This document shows, one piece after another, positions 39,135 through 48,048 of a stretch of 64,000 bases of DNA. Each line of letters starts with the position of its first letter. The stretch's first letter is position 1. A program made the translations under genes and the position numbers. Location: assembly GCF_011682065.1 (NCBI RefSeq), contig NZ_VUYU01000010.1:124001-188000 (forward strand), read 5' to 3'. The notes under the pieces were generated by a model. It ran no database searches, was not told the DNA's origin, and saw only the letters and a list, made by a program, of their open reading frames with translations. The stretch comes from Massilia rubra. GTDB taxonomy: Bacteria; Pseudomonadota; Gammaproteobacteria; Burkholderiales; Burkholderiaceae_D.

Positions 39135-40007
39135 ATGATCGAAATGTACCTGCTCGCCGGCGCGTTTGCGATGGCCATGATGTTCGGCGCGGTATTCGCT
39201 TACCGGATCGTCACCGCGGTCGAAGTCGAAGACCGCACCTATGCCGACAAGCCGCCACCGGCCATGGCGCGTGTCTGGCCGCTGATTGTCCTGGTCACCC
39301 ATTATCTTGGTCCCTTGCTGTCGGTCGAGTACCGCGAGAAGACCATCCGCCGGCTGCGCAAGGTGGAACTCGATTATGCGCTCTCGCCCCAGCAGTGGTT
39401 TGCGTCGAAGGTCGTGTATGCGTGCCTGATCGGCGCCATGGTCACGCTGCTGGCCTTATGGGTGGGGGCGAAGGGCCTGGTGATACCGATGGCCGGCTTC
39501 CTGTTCGGTTTCTGGTACCTCGAAATCTGGATGCGCGACCGCATCAAGCGCACCGAGATCGACGTGCTGAAAAACCTGCCGGCCTTTCTCGACATGCTGA
39601 CCCTGGCCATTGAATCGGGCTGCAACCTGACCGTGGGGATGAACATCGCCGTCGAGAAAACGCCCGACAATGCCTTGCGCCGCGCCTTTGCCCGCCTGCT
39701 GCGCGAGATCCGCTCTGGACGCAACCGCATCGACGCGCTGCGCATGCTCGAGGAGCGGCTCGACAACGCCGCCGTCAGCTCCCTCATCAGCGCACTGGTC
39801 CAGGCCGAAAAGACCGGCGCCAGCCTCGGCATGGTGCTGCGCGCGCAGTCGACCCAGCGCACCAACGAGCGCTTTTCGCGCGCCGAGAAGCTGGCCATGG
39901 AAGCACCGGTCAAGATGCTCGGCCCGCTGATCCTGTGTATTTTCCCTTGCACCTTCGTCGTGATCGGTTTTCCCATCGTGGTCAAGATGCTGGGCGCAAT
40001 CAACTGA
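39135..40007 (+). CDS. tadC: Tad pilus inner-membrane protein TadC
   Basis: 290 residues with GAGGAG upstream of the ATG. N-terminal and mid membrane segments (about 4-24, 95-125) precede a GspF-type domain: [21 protein letters not shown] (about 143-163) and [20 protein letters not shown] (about 217-236). The C-terminal segment [24 protein letters not shown] is membrane. Partner of TadB. Confidence 0.9.
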   Translation: MIEMYLLAGAFAMAMMFGAVFAYRIVTAVEVEDRTYADKPPPAMARVWPLIVLVTHYLGPLLSVEYREKTIRRLRKVELDYALSPQQWFASKVVYACLIGAMVTLLALWVGAKGLVIPMAGFLFGFWYLEIWMRDRIKRTEIDVLKNLPAFLDMLTLAIESGCNLTVGMNIAVEKTPDNALRRAFARLLREIRSGRNRIDALRMLEERLDNAAVSSLISALVQAEKTGASLGMVLRAQSTQRTNERFSRAEKLAMEAPVKMLGPLILCIFPCTFVVIGFPIVVKMLGAIN

Positions 40008-40017
40008 GGAGGCCTTG

Positions 40018-40533
40018 ATGCTCAAGCCAGGCAACGCCGTTGTTCGCGCAGCGCTGATGTGCTGCAGTTCCTTTCTGTTCGCTTGCGCCACGCCGGCGCC
40101 GGCGCCGCATGCTGCCGGCCCGATGAGCGAGGCACAGATGATGCAACTGGCCGCGCGGGCCGAGCAGGAAATCGGCGCCGGCCGTTTTGGCGATGCCGAG
40201 CTGCGTTACGTGCAGATCGTGCATGCCTTTCCCGCCAACGCCACAGCCTGGTTCCGGCTCGGCACCGTGTACCTGCGCACCAACCAGGTGCGCCAGGCCC
40301 AGGGCGCGTTCGAACAAGCCTTGCGGGTCGAGCCGGGCATGGCCAAGGCCCATGCCAACCTGGCGCTGGCCCACGCGATCTTGTTGCGCGGCGCGGCCGG
40401 CATCGCCGTGCGCAGCGGCGATGTCGCCGCGCCGAACCGGCAAGCGCTGCAAGCGCTGATGCGCGATGTCGATCATGCGCTTGGCCCACAGGCGCCGAGC
40501 TCACCGCAGGCCGCGCCGGAGCCGTTGCAGTGA
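40018..40533 (+). CDS. TadD-like TPR lipoprotein
   Basis: 171 residues from ATG 40018 (GAGGAGG upstream; a TTG at 40015 is less likely). Signal with lipobox LFAC (Cys at about 22). The mature part contains TPR-type helices ([39 protein letters not shown], about 49-87; [11 protein letters not shown], about 93-105). TadD lipoproteins are pilotin-like factors helping secretin assembly; position and architecture fit this role. It overlaps the next gene by 4 bases. Confidence 0.75.
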   Translation: MLKPGNAVVRAALMCCSSFLFACATPAPAPHAAGPMSEAQMMQLAARAEQEIGAGRFGDAELRYVQIVHAFPANATAWFRLGTVYLRTNQVRQAQGAFEQALRVEPGMAKAHANLALAHAILLRGAAGIAVRSGDVAAPNRQALQALMRDVDHALGPQAPSSPQAAPEPLQ

Positions 40534-41252
40534 CACGGCGTGATGGCGCCGGCCGCGTGCGCGCTCAGTGCGGCGCCGCGACGATCGAGTTCTACATCAT
40601 CGCGTTCTGGGTTCTGGTTCCCTTGTTCATGGCGATACTGCAACTGGGTTTGTTCATGGTGGCCAAGAACACGGCCAATGTCGCCACGCTCGCCGCCGCC
40701 CGCGCCGGAGCGGCCTCGGGGCTGGACATGGGCGAGATGCGCCGCGCTTTTGCCTTGCACATCGCGCCCTTGTACGCTACCAGCGGGTTGCGGCGTATCA
40801 GCGATGCGGGCTTCGCCGACGCGCAATCGAACTACGGGAGCGTCGGCCTGTCCGCGATTGCGCGTGCCAGGTTGGAGACCGAGGGCTTGAAAATGCACCG
40901 CATCACGGTCCTCAACCCGACCAGCAAGTCATTCGACGACTTCCAGATCACGCGTGCCTCGGACAAGGCGCAGATTATTCCCGTGGACGGCCTGTACGCC
41001 AACAATGCCATGGGCGGAAAATCGCAGCAGCAGCGTTCCGATGCACTGCTGCTCAAGATCGAAACGCGCTACTGCTACCAGATGATCATTCCGGTCATCG
41101 ACAGCATGATCATCAAGGTACTAACCAGCGACTTGCGGTCCGATCATAGCGTCGATCACCTCACCTGTTATGCCATCAACGCAATCCCGATCCTGTCGCA
41201 ATCGGTGGTGCGCATCACCGTGCCGCCGGAACGCGGTAAACTGGAGAAATGA
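40530..41252 (+). CDS. TadE-like pseudopilin / Tad pilus protein
   Basis: 240 residues from GTG 40530, coupled to the tadD-like stop. [46 protein letters not shown] is the TadE-type N-terminal hydrophobic helix with Glu (about residue 16) and the following helical motif. The periplasmic remainder (about 60-240) is of unknown fold. The reading frame is open far upstream inside tadD, but the start should be here. It is the second TadE-like protein of the locus. Confidence 0.75.
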   Translation: MTRRDGAGRVRAQCGAATIEFYIIAFWVLVPLFMAILQLGLFMVAKNTANVATLAAARAGAASGLDMGEMRRAFALHIAPLYATSGLRRISDAGFADAQSNYGSVGLSAIARARLETEGLKMHRITVLNPTSKSFDDFQITRASDKAQIIPVDGLYANNAMGGKSQQQRSDALLLKIETRYCYQMIIPVIDSMIIKVLTSDLRSDHSVDHLTCYAINAIPILSQSVVRITVPPERGKLEK

Positions 41253-41611
41253 GCATGGATAAGCGGTGCGTCGAGGTGCGTGGCATTCGAATCAGCGTAG
41301 CGTACTCGTTTGGCGCGCGCCTGGTCGGCTTGCTGGGACGGCGCGCGCTGGCGCCGGACGAGGGGCTGTTGCTGGCGCCGTGTTCCAACATTCATACCTT
41401 GTTCATGCGCTTCGCCATCGATGTCGTGTTTCTCGACAGTGAAGGGCTGATCCTGGCGATCCACCGCGACGTCAAGCCGTGGCGCGTGCGGGCCGCGCGG
41501 CGCGCGTACGCCTGCCTCGAACTTGCCGGTGGCGGAGCGCTGCGGGCCGGGCTGGCAGTGGACCAACGCCTGGCCAGGCTGGCAAGCCACCGTCTGGCCG
41601 TGGCGCCATGA
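41249..41611 (+). CDS. DUF192 protein
   Basis: 120 residues. The DUF192 signature is clear: RLVGLLGRRALAPDEGLLLAPCSNIHTLFMRFAIDVVFLDSEGLIL (about 23-70). DUF192 proteins are small beta-rich proteins of unknown function, often near secretion or pilus genes and in some species secreted. No signal peptide is seen here. It overlaps the TadE-like gene by 4 bases and the next gene by 4 bases, so it belongs to the same transcript. Confidence 0.85.
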   Translation: MSMDKRCVEVRGIRISVAYSFGARLVGLLGRRALAPDEGLLLAPCSNIHTLFMRFAIDVVFLDSEGLILAIHRDVKPWRVRAARRAYACLELAGGGALRAGLAVDQRLARLASHRLAVAP

Positions 41612-41979
41612 TCCGCGTATCCCTGCTGATAGCGATGCTGGCGGCGCTGCCGCCCGCGCAGGCTGAAATCCATGTTCGCGTCGATCCGGCCAGCGGTGTG
41701 ACCGTATTGAGCAATGTGGCGCCCAAACCCGGGCTCACCACAACGCCGTTCTCCCCGTCAGTCCCGCTGCGCGGTGCGACAGCGGCATCGTTCCCCAGGG
41801 TCGATCCGCACACGCAACAGGAGCGCGACATCGATCGCCGCGCGATCCTGGAAAACGAATTGGTCTCGGAACAGAAGGCGTTGACGGCTGCCCGTGAACA
41901 TGGCGCCGACGACGATGCGCGCCATCGTCATATCGCCAATCTGGCGGCGCTGCGACGTGAACTGCGCAGCATTCGCTAA
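41608..41979 (+). CDS. Secreted DUF4124-like protein
   Basis: 123 residues with a signal peptide (about 1-18, cleavage after AQA). The N-terminal mature part EIHVRVDPASGVTVLSNVAP resembles the DUF4124 motif (short beta strands with a VDxxGxVxxxN core), found in many periplasmic proteins of betaproteobacteria. The C-terminal half is a charged helix rich in Arg, Glu and Ala. The family call is tentative. Last gene of the Tad operon, coupled to DUF192 by a 4-base overlap. Confidence 0.65.
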   Translation: MIRVSLLIAMLAALPPAQAEIHVRVDPASGVTVLSNVAPKPGLTTTPFSPSVPLRGATAASFPRVDPHTQQERDIDRRAILENELVSEQKALTAAREHGADDDARHRHIANLAALRRELRSIR

Positions 41980-42066
41980 GCGCTGGTCGCGTATGCCGCG
42001 CAAGGCGGTGGCAGACGCGGCGACCATCGTGCGATGGCCGCCGGTTGATGCCTGGCTTGGTTACCG

Positions 42067-42099
42067 CTCAGGTGCTGCTCAGGTGCTGCTCAGGTGCTG
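42067..42099. repeat. Three perfect copies of an 11-bp tandem repeat
   Basis: CTCAGGTGCTG repeats three times without change, immediately 3' of the DUF945-like stop codon (42101-42103). The function is unknown. Confidence 0.9.
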
Positions 42100-42100
42100 C

Positions 42101-43405
42101 TTACTTGCTGCGGCGCGCCCGCTTCTTGCCGCCAGCGGCCGGCGTCTTGCCAGCGCCGCCCGGCATGGCGATGGCCTTGCCGTTGACCGTCAGCTTGCCT
42201 GCCTTGTAGTCGAGCATCGACACCAGCACATCGCCGTCCAGGCGCGCATAGCCCGCATCGACGGCCATTGTCACGTACGTGTCGGTCATTGACTTGACGG
42301 TGGCGTCGATCGCTTCAGGCGATGGCTTGTCGGCCTGCTTTTCAGCCTGCGACAGCGTGATCTTGCGCGTCACGGCGCTCACCAGCGCGACCGGCACGCG
42401 CATTTCGAAGCGCGCATCCATTTTCTTGACCAGCGCGGTGGTCGTTTTAAAGTCGCTCTCGACCGTCTTGCCCAGGGAGAAGCGGCCTTTCAGGAGTGCG
42501 CGGTGACCCAGGTAGCCCACGCTCATCTCGGTCAACTCGATCGCCGTGCCGCGCGCGGACATGCCCTTGGCGAAGGCCTTGATCTGCGGGCCGAACTCGT
42601 CCAGCTTCGGCTCGGCGCCCGGCTTGGTTTTTTTCCTGATCTCACTGCTTAATTGCTCGAACGCTTTCAGGTCGAGCTTGCTCATGCGCAGGGACGCGCG
42701 CAAGTCCTCGATTTTTTCGTCCATGACCGTGATCAGTTCGATGCGCAAGTCGCTGGCGAGGTCGTAATCCTTGCCGTTCGGCTCAACCACGGACGAGACC
42801 GACAGCTTGTCCATTTTTATGCTGAACGGCTTGTCCTTGCCGCTCATCTCGATCGACTTGGCCTCCACGCGTGCCGCGCCAATCCAGACGTCGTCGCTGT
42901 TGCGGCTTTGCTTGCTTTCCAGGGTGATATTGTTGACGATCCCCTTGCCCGATTTACTGTCGAACATGAATACCGGCCAGCTTCCGGTGCTGGTCATGGT
43001 GCGGCCGGCCTCGTCGGTAAGCATATGGAGCTTGAGCGCGCTCCACGACCAGTTTTGCTCGTTCAGGTCGGCGTAATTGTGCGCGGGCACCGAGAAATCG
43101 AAAGCGATCATGCCGCCTGCGGCCGGCGCGCGCGTGAGCGTGTACGGACGGGCCGAACCGAAGACTTTTTTCAGCTTCTCGCCGGTCGGTGCGCTGAACT
43201 CGTACACAGCCAGCTTGTCGAAAATAGGAATCGGATTGCCCTTGGCCGTACCGAAACTCTGCTCGAGTTCGAGTGTGGCCGCTTCCATGGCGTCGGCCAT
43301 GTTCGACTCGGTCTTGGCGGCGGGCGCCTTGGCGTTGTCGGTGGCATTGGCGGCCATGGCCGGGAAGGAGGCCATCAGGGCCGCGCACAGGAGAAGTTTT
43401 TTCAC
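42101..43405 (-). CDS. DUF945 (YdgA-like) periplasmic protein
   Basis: 434 residues from GTG 43405. Signal peptide MKKLLLCAALMASFPAMA (cleavage after AMA, about 18). The remainder is beta-rich with repeating LELTEMSVGYLGHRALLKGRFSL-type segments. It resembles the DUF945/YdgA family of inner-membrane or periplasmic proteins of unknown function. The C-terminus is a Lys/Arg-rich tail (GKKRARRSK). There is no clear ribosome site. A 19-base palindrome lies just upstream. Confidence 0.75.
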   Translation of the reverse strand: MKKLLLCAALMASFPAMAANATDNAKAPAAKTESNMADAMEAATLELEQSFGTAKGNPIPIFDKLAVYEFSAPTGEKLKKVFGSARPYTLTRAPAAGGMIAFDFSVPAHNYADLNEQNWSWSALKLHMLTDEAGRTMTSTGSWPVFMFDSKSGKGIVNNITLESKQSRNSDDVWIGAARVEAKSIEMSGKDKPFSIKMDKLSVSSVVEPNGKDYDLASDLRIELITVMDEKIEDLRASLRMSKLDLKAFEQLSSEIRKKTKPGAEPKLDEFGPQIKAFAKGMSARGTAIELTEMSVGYLGHRALLKGRFSLGKTVESDFKTTTALVKKMDARFEMRVPVALVSAVTRKITLSQAEKQADKPSPEAIDATVKSMTDTYVTMAVDAGYARLDGDVLVSMLDYKAGKLTVNGKAIAMPGGAGKTPAAGGKKRARRSK

Positions 43406-43425
43406 TGGAAATTGATTGATAAATA

Positions 43426-43444
43426 GATAATGTTAAACATTATC
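43426..43444. promoter_or_regulatory. 19-bp perfect palindrome upstream of the DUF945-like gene
   Basis: GATAATGTT A AACATTATC, 9-bp arms around a single base, 21 bases upstream of the gene's start codon. It probably overlaps the promoter, so a repressor site is a reasonable inference. Confidence 0.5.
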
Positions 43445-43609
43445 CGGCAAATGTGTTTACTTGTCATTAAGCATGTTTATCGTTGCTAAATCGCAACGGC
43501 TGGAAGGTTCCGCTTTGTCTTGCGACAGCGGGCAGGGGCGCGTTGCCGCCCCGCCCAGCCAGCGCGGCCCGGGCGTGCAAGTCGTTGCAGCCATCCCGGT
43601 GCCGCACCC

Positions 43610-44722
43610 CTACGAGCGCGGCGCAGTGTGCCCGGGTAGCGCCGCCTCGATCACGTGGACCGCCGCGCCGGGCGCGCGGTGCGCGGCGCAGCGCGCCTGC
43701 GTTGCCTCGCCGTCAGTGCCCCAGACGTCGAAGATCAGCTGCGCGCCGATGCGCTCGACGATGGCGTCCATGGCCTCGTAATCCTTGGCCATGCAGGCAA
43801 AGTAGGCGAACGCATTGAGGTTCCACGCGGCCGGGTACAAGTTGACCAGGTGTTCGAAGCTGGCGCGCATGGTCGGCCAGTCGGCGCGGCCGGCGTCGAA
43901 CAGGCGCCCGTGATACTCGCTCTGGTCCATGAACCAGTAAATGCGCGCATACATCGACGGCTGCTCCCTGCCGGCGGCATGGCTGGCATCGTGCGCCAGG
44001 CGCGCCACGCCATCGGGCGTGCCGCCCCAGCGCGGGTGCGAGTACAGCGCGGCGGTGAAGTAGGCGGCGTGATAGTTCGGATGGCGCGCCAGCGCCTGCC
44101 GCACCTTCTTGCGATAACCCTCGGCCGACATGCCGTCCACGTAGGGCGCCACGCTGAGCATGGCGCGATGCCATTCCGGATCGTTGGCCCGCTCGGCCAG
44201 GACCCGGGTTTTTTCCAGCATGCGCATGGCCACCTCGGCGCCGTACGAGACGGCGTCGCGCTGCTGCTCCGGCAGCTTGCTGAGCAAGCCGCTGCCGCGC
44301 GCCACATGCAGCCGCCCCAGTTGCAGGTAGACGCCGAACAGGCGCGCCGGCACCGACTTCGGATAGCCGGCCTGCCAATTGCGCGCCTGCTCTTCCACCG
44401 CCTCCCAATAGTCCATGTCGGTGGTGTGGGTGCCGAAACGGCGCAGCTGGTTGTAGAAGATCGCCAGTTTCCACAGCCCGCTCGGGGTGCGCTGGCCGGC
44501 GTGGTTCAGGGTGCGATACAGCGCTTCCAGGCGCCGGAAGTCGCCCGCCACCAGATAGCGCTCGGTTTCCTGCTTGATCGCTTCGTGCGCGTGCGTTTCC
44601 GCATCCGCCGGCGGATTGTCCGTTGCGGCCGGCGCGGCGGCGTGGCTGCACAGGGCCGCCGACAGGCACGCCAGCGCGAGGAAGGCGCGGGCGCCCCGGG
44701 AAATGCGCGAAATTGTCGTCAT
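43610..44722 (-). CDS. Secreted protein, tandem paralogue A (DUF4034-like)
   Basis: 370 residues from ATG 44722, which has AAAGGGA upstream; the longer open frame is not used. Signal peptide MTTISRISRGARAFLALACLSAALCSHAA. The mature protein is alpha-helical, Trp/Tyr-rich, with motifs LWKLAIFYNQLR, DPEWHRAMLSVAPY, RWGGTPDGVARLAHDASHA, SMYARIYW and WNLNAFAYFACMAKDYEAM. The helical, TPR-like pattern resembles proteins annotated as DUF4034, but this is from memory. The adjacent gene B encodes a close paralogue with the same motifs. Confidence 0.7.
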   Translation of the reverse strand: MTTISRISRGARAFLALACLSAALCSHAAAPAATDNPPADAETHAHEAIKQETERYLVAGDFRRLEALYRTLNHAGQRTPSGLWKLAIFYNQLRRFGTHTTDMDYWEAVEEQARNWQAGYPKSVPARLFGVYLQLGRLHVARGSGLLSKLPEQQRDAVSYGAEVAMRMLEKTRVLAERANDPEWHRAMLSVAPYVDGMSAEGYRKKVRQALARHPNYHAAYFTAALYSHPRWGGTPDGVARLAHDASHAAGREQPSMYARIYWFMDQSEYHGRLFDAGRADWPTMRASFEHLVNLYPAAWNLNAFAYFACMAKDYEAMDAIVERIGAQLIFDVWGTDGEATQARCAAHRAPGAAVHVIEAALPGHTAPRS

Positions 44723-44761
44723 GATGTCCCTTTCAGTGCCGGATCGCGCCTTGAAACGCAT

Positions 44762-44786
44762 CCACGGCAGGGAAATAATGACAGCG
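44762..44786. repeat. Duplicated leader segment, copy A
   Basis: CCACGGCAGGGAAATAATGACAGCG lies 40 bases upstream of the paralogue A start. Copy B, 40 bases upstream of paralogue B, matches it at most positions. The tandem duplication therefore included the 5' regulatory region. Confidence 0.7.
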
Positions 44787-44890
44787 TGCAACTCTTTACG
44801 ATCTGCGAAAACGCAAGAGATGACGCCGGGCGCGGGCAGGGCGGATACGGGTAGCGCTGCGCGGCCGCGGCCGGGCGGGCGCACGCCGTC

Positions 44891-45961
44891 CTACAGGCGC
44901 GCTGCGGCAGGGGCCTGGTGCGCCAGGCAGCGCGCGTGCGTTGCCTGGCCACCGGCGCCCCAGAGGGCGGGGACCAGCCCGGGGCCGATGCGTTCGACGA
45001 GGGTGTCCATGGTCTTGTAATCGTTGGCCATGCAGGCAAAGTAGGCGAACCCGTTCAGGTTCCACGCGCCCGGGTACTGCGCGACCATGTGCTCGAAGCT
45101 GGCGCGCATGCTTGGCCAGTCGGCGCCGCCGGCATCGAACAGGCGTCCCTGGTACGCGCGCTGGTCCATGGCCCAGAAAATGCGCGCATACATCGAGGGC
45201 GATTCCTTGCTCCCGGCATGGCTGGCGTCATGGGCCAGGCGCGCCACGCCGTCGCGCGTGCCGCCCCAGCGTGGCTGCGAGTACAGCGCGGCGGTGAAGT
45301 AGGCTTCGTGATAGTCCGGGTGGCGCGCCAGCGCCTCCCGCACCTTTTCGCGGTAGCCGTTGGCGGACATGTTACGCATGTACGGCGCCACGTTGAGCAT
45401 GGCGCGGTGCCATTCCGGATCGTTGGCTTGGACGGCGAGGCGCCGGGTATCTTCCAGCATCTGCATGGCCTTGATCGCGTAGGCATCGAGGATGCGGCGC
45501 TCCACCACCTTCAGTTTGCCGAGGGGGCGGCCGGCGCGCGTTATCTCCAGCAGTTCCAGTTTCACGTACACATCCAACAAGCGCGCCGGCACCGAGTCCG
45601 GATAGCGGGCCTGCCACTGATTGGCCTGGCCTTGCATCTCAAGCCAATCATTCATGTCCGGGACCTGGGTGCGGAAGCTGCGCAGCTGATTGTAATAGAT
45701 GGCGAGCTTCCAGATTCCGCTCGGGGTGCGCTCGCCGGGTCGGTTCAGCCTGAGGTGCAGCGTTTCGAGGCGCTCGAAGTCGCCCGCCAACACATGGCGC
45801 GAGGTTTCCTGTGCGATCTCTTGTTGGGCGCGTGCTTCCGCGTCCGGGGTTACACCCTCGTTCCCGGCCGCAAAGGCGGCATGGCTGCACAGGCTCGCCG
45901 ACAGGCCGGCCAGCACCAGGAGCGAGCGCATCCCCAGGAAAATACGCGCAATGATTGTCAT
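44891..45961 (-). CDS. Secreted protein, tandem paralogue B (DUF4034-like)
   Basis: 356 residues from ATG 45961. Signal peptide with the same LCSHAA end as paralogue A. The shared motifs are RTPSGIWKLAIYYNQLR, DPEWHRAMLNVAPYM, RWGGTRDGVARLAHDASHA, SMYARIFW and WNLNGFAYFACMANDYKTM. It diverges from A most in the middle (about residues 120-170) and at the C-terminus. Function unknown; likely periplasmic or secreted. Both copies are intact. Confidence 0.7.
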   Translation of the reverse strand: MTIIARIFLGMRSLLVLAGLSASLCSHAAFAAGNEGVTPDAEARAQQEIAQETSRHVLAGDFERLETLHLRLNRPGERTPSGIWKLAIYYNQLRSFRTQVPDMNDWLEMQGQANQWQARYPDSVPARLLDVYVKLELLEITRAGRPLGKLKVVERRILDAYAIKAMQMLEDTRRLAVQANDPEWHRAMLNVAPYMRNMSANGYREKVREALARHPDYHEAYFTAALYSQPRWGGTRDGVARLAHDASHAGSKESPSMYARIFWAMDQRAYQGRLFDAGGADWPSMRASFEHMVAQYPGAWNLNGFAYFACMANDYKTMDTLVERIGPGLVPALWGAGGQATHARCLAHQAPAAARL

Positions 45962-46000
45962 GATGGTTCTTTCAATGGTCGATAAGGGCGCGGATCGTCT

Positions 46001-46024
46001 CCACGGCGGGTAAACATCACAGCG
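46001..46024. repeat. Duplicated leader segment, copy B
   Basis: CCACGGCGGGTAAACATCACAGCG, at the same 40-base distance from its gene as copy A. Confidence 0.7.
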
Positions 46025-46046
46025 CATCACAGCGGGCCGGCCCCGC

Positions 46047-46604
46047 CTACGCGGCGGCGGCGCTGGGCACGAAGCAGTTTTCCGGCACTCCGTCGTCGGC
46101 CTCGGCATAGGTGAAACCGAGTCCCACCGAGAACGCCGGCAGGCCGAGCGCTTCGGCCAGGCGTTCGTGCCGTTCCACCGCCATCATGAACGACTCGTCG
46201 CGCAGCACGGCCTCGACCGCGCCGACATCGGCCACGCCGAACGCGGCGCACAGGCGCGCTGCGTCGCCGCCTTGCGGCACGCCGAATCCGTCCTCGTCGT
46301 CTTCCGAAAACGCCGCCGGATTCGAGTTGTACTGATCGGTCTTCGCGCCGTTCTCGTACAGCTCCAGGTACAGGAAATTGTCATCGTGATTGAGCAGCGC
46401 CAGCACCGGGCAGGCGAAAAAGGACGACAGGCTTTGCGCCAGTGCCCCGAGCACCTGCGGGTCCTGGCATTCGCTCGCTTCGTCGAGCACCGTGAGATTG
46501 CCGTCTTCCTCGCGCGAGACGAAGGCGCGCCGCTCGGTCATATGGGCCAGCACGGCCTGCTGGCTCGGACCGCGCACTGTGTGGCTGGTGTAAAAAGAAC
46601 CCAT
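46047..46604 (-). CDS. Hypothetical protein, cytoplasmic
   Basis: 185 residues from ATG 46604 with GGGAGCG upstream. There is no signal peptide or membrane segment. The sequence is acidic, with motifs LTVLDEASECQDPQVLGALAQSLSSFF, LALLNHDDNFLYLELYENG and AFSEDDEDGFGVPQGGDAARLCAAFGV. I recognise no family. It could be a small regulatory or immunity-type protein, but nothing shows which. It lies next to the paralogue pair and upstream of argJ on the opposite strand. Confidence 0.55.
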   Translation of the reverse strand: MGSFYTSHTVRGPSQQAVLAHMTERRAFVSREEDGNLTVLDEASECQDPQVLGALAQSLSSFFACPVLALLNHDDNFLYLELYENGAKTDQYNSNPAAFSEDDEDGFGVPQGGDAARLCAAFGVADVGAVEAVLRDESFMMAVERHERLAEALGLPAFSVGLGFTYAEADDGVPENCFVPSAAAA

Positions 46605-46801
46605 GTTCGCTCCCTTGCGGTGATTGATTGAAGGCGCATCCGGCTTGATTTCATGGCAATATTTCAATACTACTATAAGTTGCCTGCCGCCTCGATGGGG
46701 CGGTGTTGCGGCCCCCGTCGCCGTCCGCTTGCAGTTGCCTCCCGCATATCGTTTCAAGCGTTACAATAGCGTCTTCCCACTTCCACGCTAGAGAATCCGC
46801 C

Positions 46802-48040
46802 ATGGCCGTCAATTCCCCTCTGCCCGTCGCCGCCGACCTGAATCCCGTCAACGGGATCGAGATCGGTTTTGCCGAAGCCGGCATCAAAAAGCCCAACCGC
46901 AAGGACATCCTGGTGATGAAGCTGGCCGACACGGCCACCGTGGCCGGCGTGTTCACCACCAACCGCTTTTGCGCCGCTCCCGTGCAGGTCTGCAAAGCCA
47001 ACCTGGCGGCCGTTGCCGCCGGCGGCGCGCCGATCCGCGCGCTGGTGGTCAACACCGGCAACGCCAACGCCGGCACCGGCGAGACCGGCCTTGCCAGCGC
47101 CAACGCCACCTGCGCCGCGCTGGCCAGGCTGCTCGCCTGCGAGCCGCACCAGATCCTGCCGTTTTCGACCGGCGTGATCCTCGAGCCGCTGCCGGTCGAC
47201 AAAGTCGTCGGCGCGCTGCCGGCGGCCATCGGGAACCTGAAAGCGGACAACTGGTTCAACGCCGCCGAGGCGATCATGACCACCGACACCCAGCCGAAAG
47301 CGGCCTCGCGCACGGTCGACATCTGCGGCCACAGCGTGACCATGACCGGCATCAGCAAAGGGGCCGGCATGATCCGCCCGAACATGGCCACCATGCTCGG
47401 CTACCTGGCGATCGACGCCAAAGTGTCGCAGGACGTCTTGAATGAACTGGTCAAGCACGCGGCCGACCATTCGTTCAACTGCATTACCATCGACGGCGAC
47501 ACCTCGACCAACGATTCGTTCATGCTGATCGCCACCGGCACCGGCAGCCTGGCCATCGCCAACACCGATTCGACCGAATACGCCGAACTGAAAACCGCGG
47601 TCACCGAGATCGCCCGTTCGCTGGCGCAGATGATCATCCGCGACGGCGAAGGCGCCACCAAGTTCATCACCGTCACGGTGGAAGAGGGCGGCAACATGGA
47701 AGAGTGCCGCAAGATCGCCTATTCGATCGCCCATTCGCCGCTGGTGAAAACCGCGTTCTTCGCGTCCGACCCGAACCTGGGCCGCATCCTGTGCGCGATC
47801 GGCTACGCCGGCGTGGACGACCTCGATGTCACCAAGCTCGATCTGTACCTCGACGACGTGCTGGTGGCCAAAAGCGGCGGGCGCAATCCGGCCTACCAGG
47901 AAGCCGACGGCCAGCGCGTGATGCAAAAGAGCGAAATCACGGTGCGCGTGCGCCTCGGGCGCGGCGCCCACAGCGCCACCGTCTGGACCTGCGACCTGTC
48001 GCACGAGTACGTGACCATCAACGCCGACTACCGTTCCTGA
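46802..48040 (+). CDS. argJ: Bifunctional ornithine acetyltransferase / N-acetylglutamate synthase ArgJ
   Basis: 412 residues from ATG 46802. It transfers the acetyl group from N-acetylornithine to glutamate (arginine synthesis, cyclic pathway) and can use acetyl-CoA. The self-cleavage site is ATMLGYLA (Thr at about residue 198, within [14 protein letters not shown]), which splits the precursor into two chains. Further motifs are [12 protein letters not shown] (about 237-248) and a C-terminal [33 protein letters not shown] -10 like TACAAT at 46762-46767 precedes it. First gene of a block with the DUF815 ATPase and mutT. Confidence 0.95.
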   Translation: MAVNSPLPVAADLNPVNGIEIGFAEAGIKKPNRKDILVMKLADTATVAGVFTTNRFCAAPVQVCKANLAAVAAGGAPIRALVVNTGNANAGTGETGLASANATCAALARLLACEPHQILPFSTGVILEPLPVDKVVGALPAAIGNLKADNWFNAAEAIMTTDTQPKAASRTVDICGHSVTMTGISKGAGMIRPNMATMLGYLAIDAKVSQDVLNELVKHAADHSFNCITIDGDTSTNDSFMLIATGTGSLAIANTDSTEYAELKTAVTEIARSLAQMIIRDGEGATKFITVTVEEGGNMEECRKIAYSIAHSPLVKTAFFASDPNLGRILCAIGYAGVDDLDVTKLDLYLDDVLVAKSGGRNPAYQEADGQRVMQKSEITVRVRLGRGAHSATVWTCDLSHEYVTINADYRS

Positions 48041-48048
48041 GTCGCGCC

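Noticed and set aside
43655-44854. Plus-strand frame of 399 residues opposite paralogue A (and 44918-45985 opposite B)
   Set aside because: His/Gly/Val-rich shadows. Conserved motifs shared between A and B are on the minus strand, with matching signal peptides.
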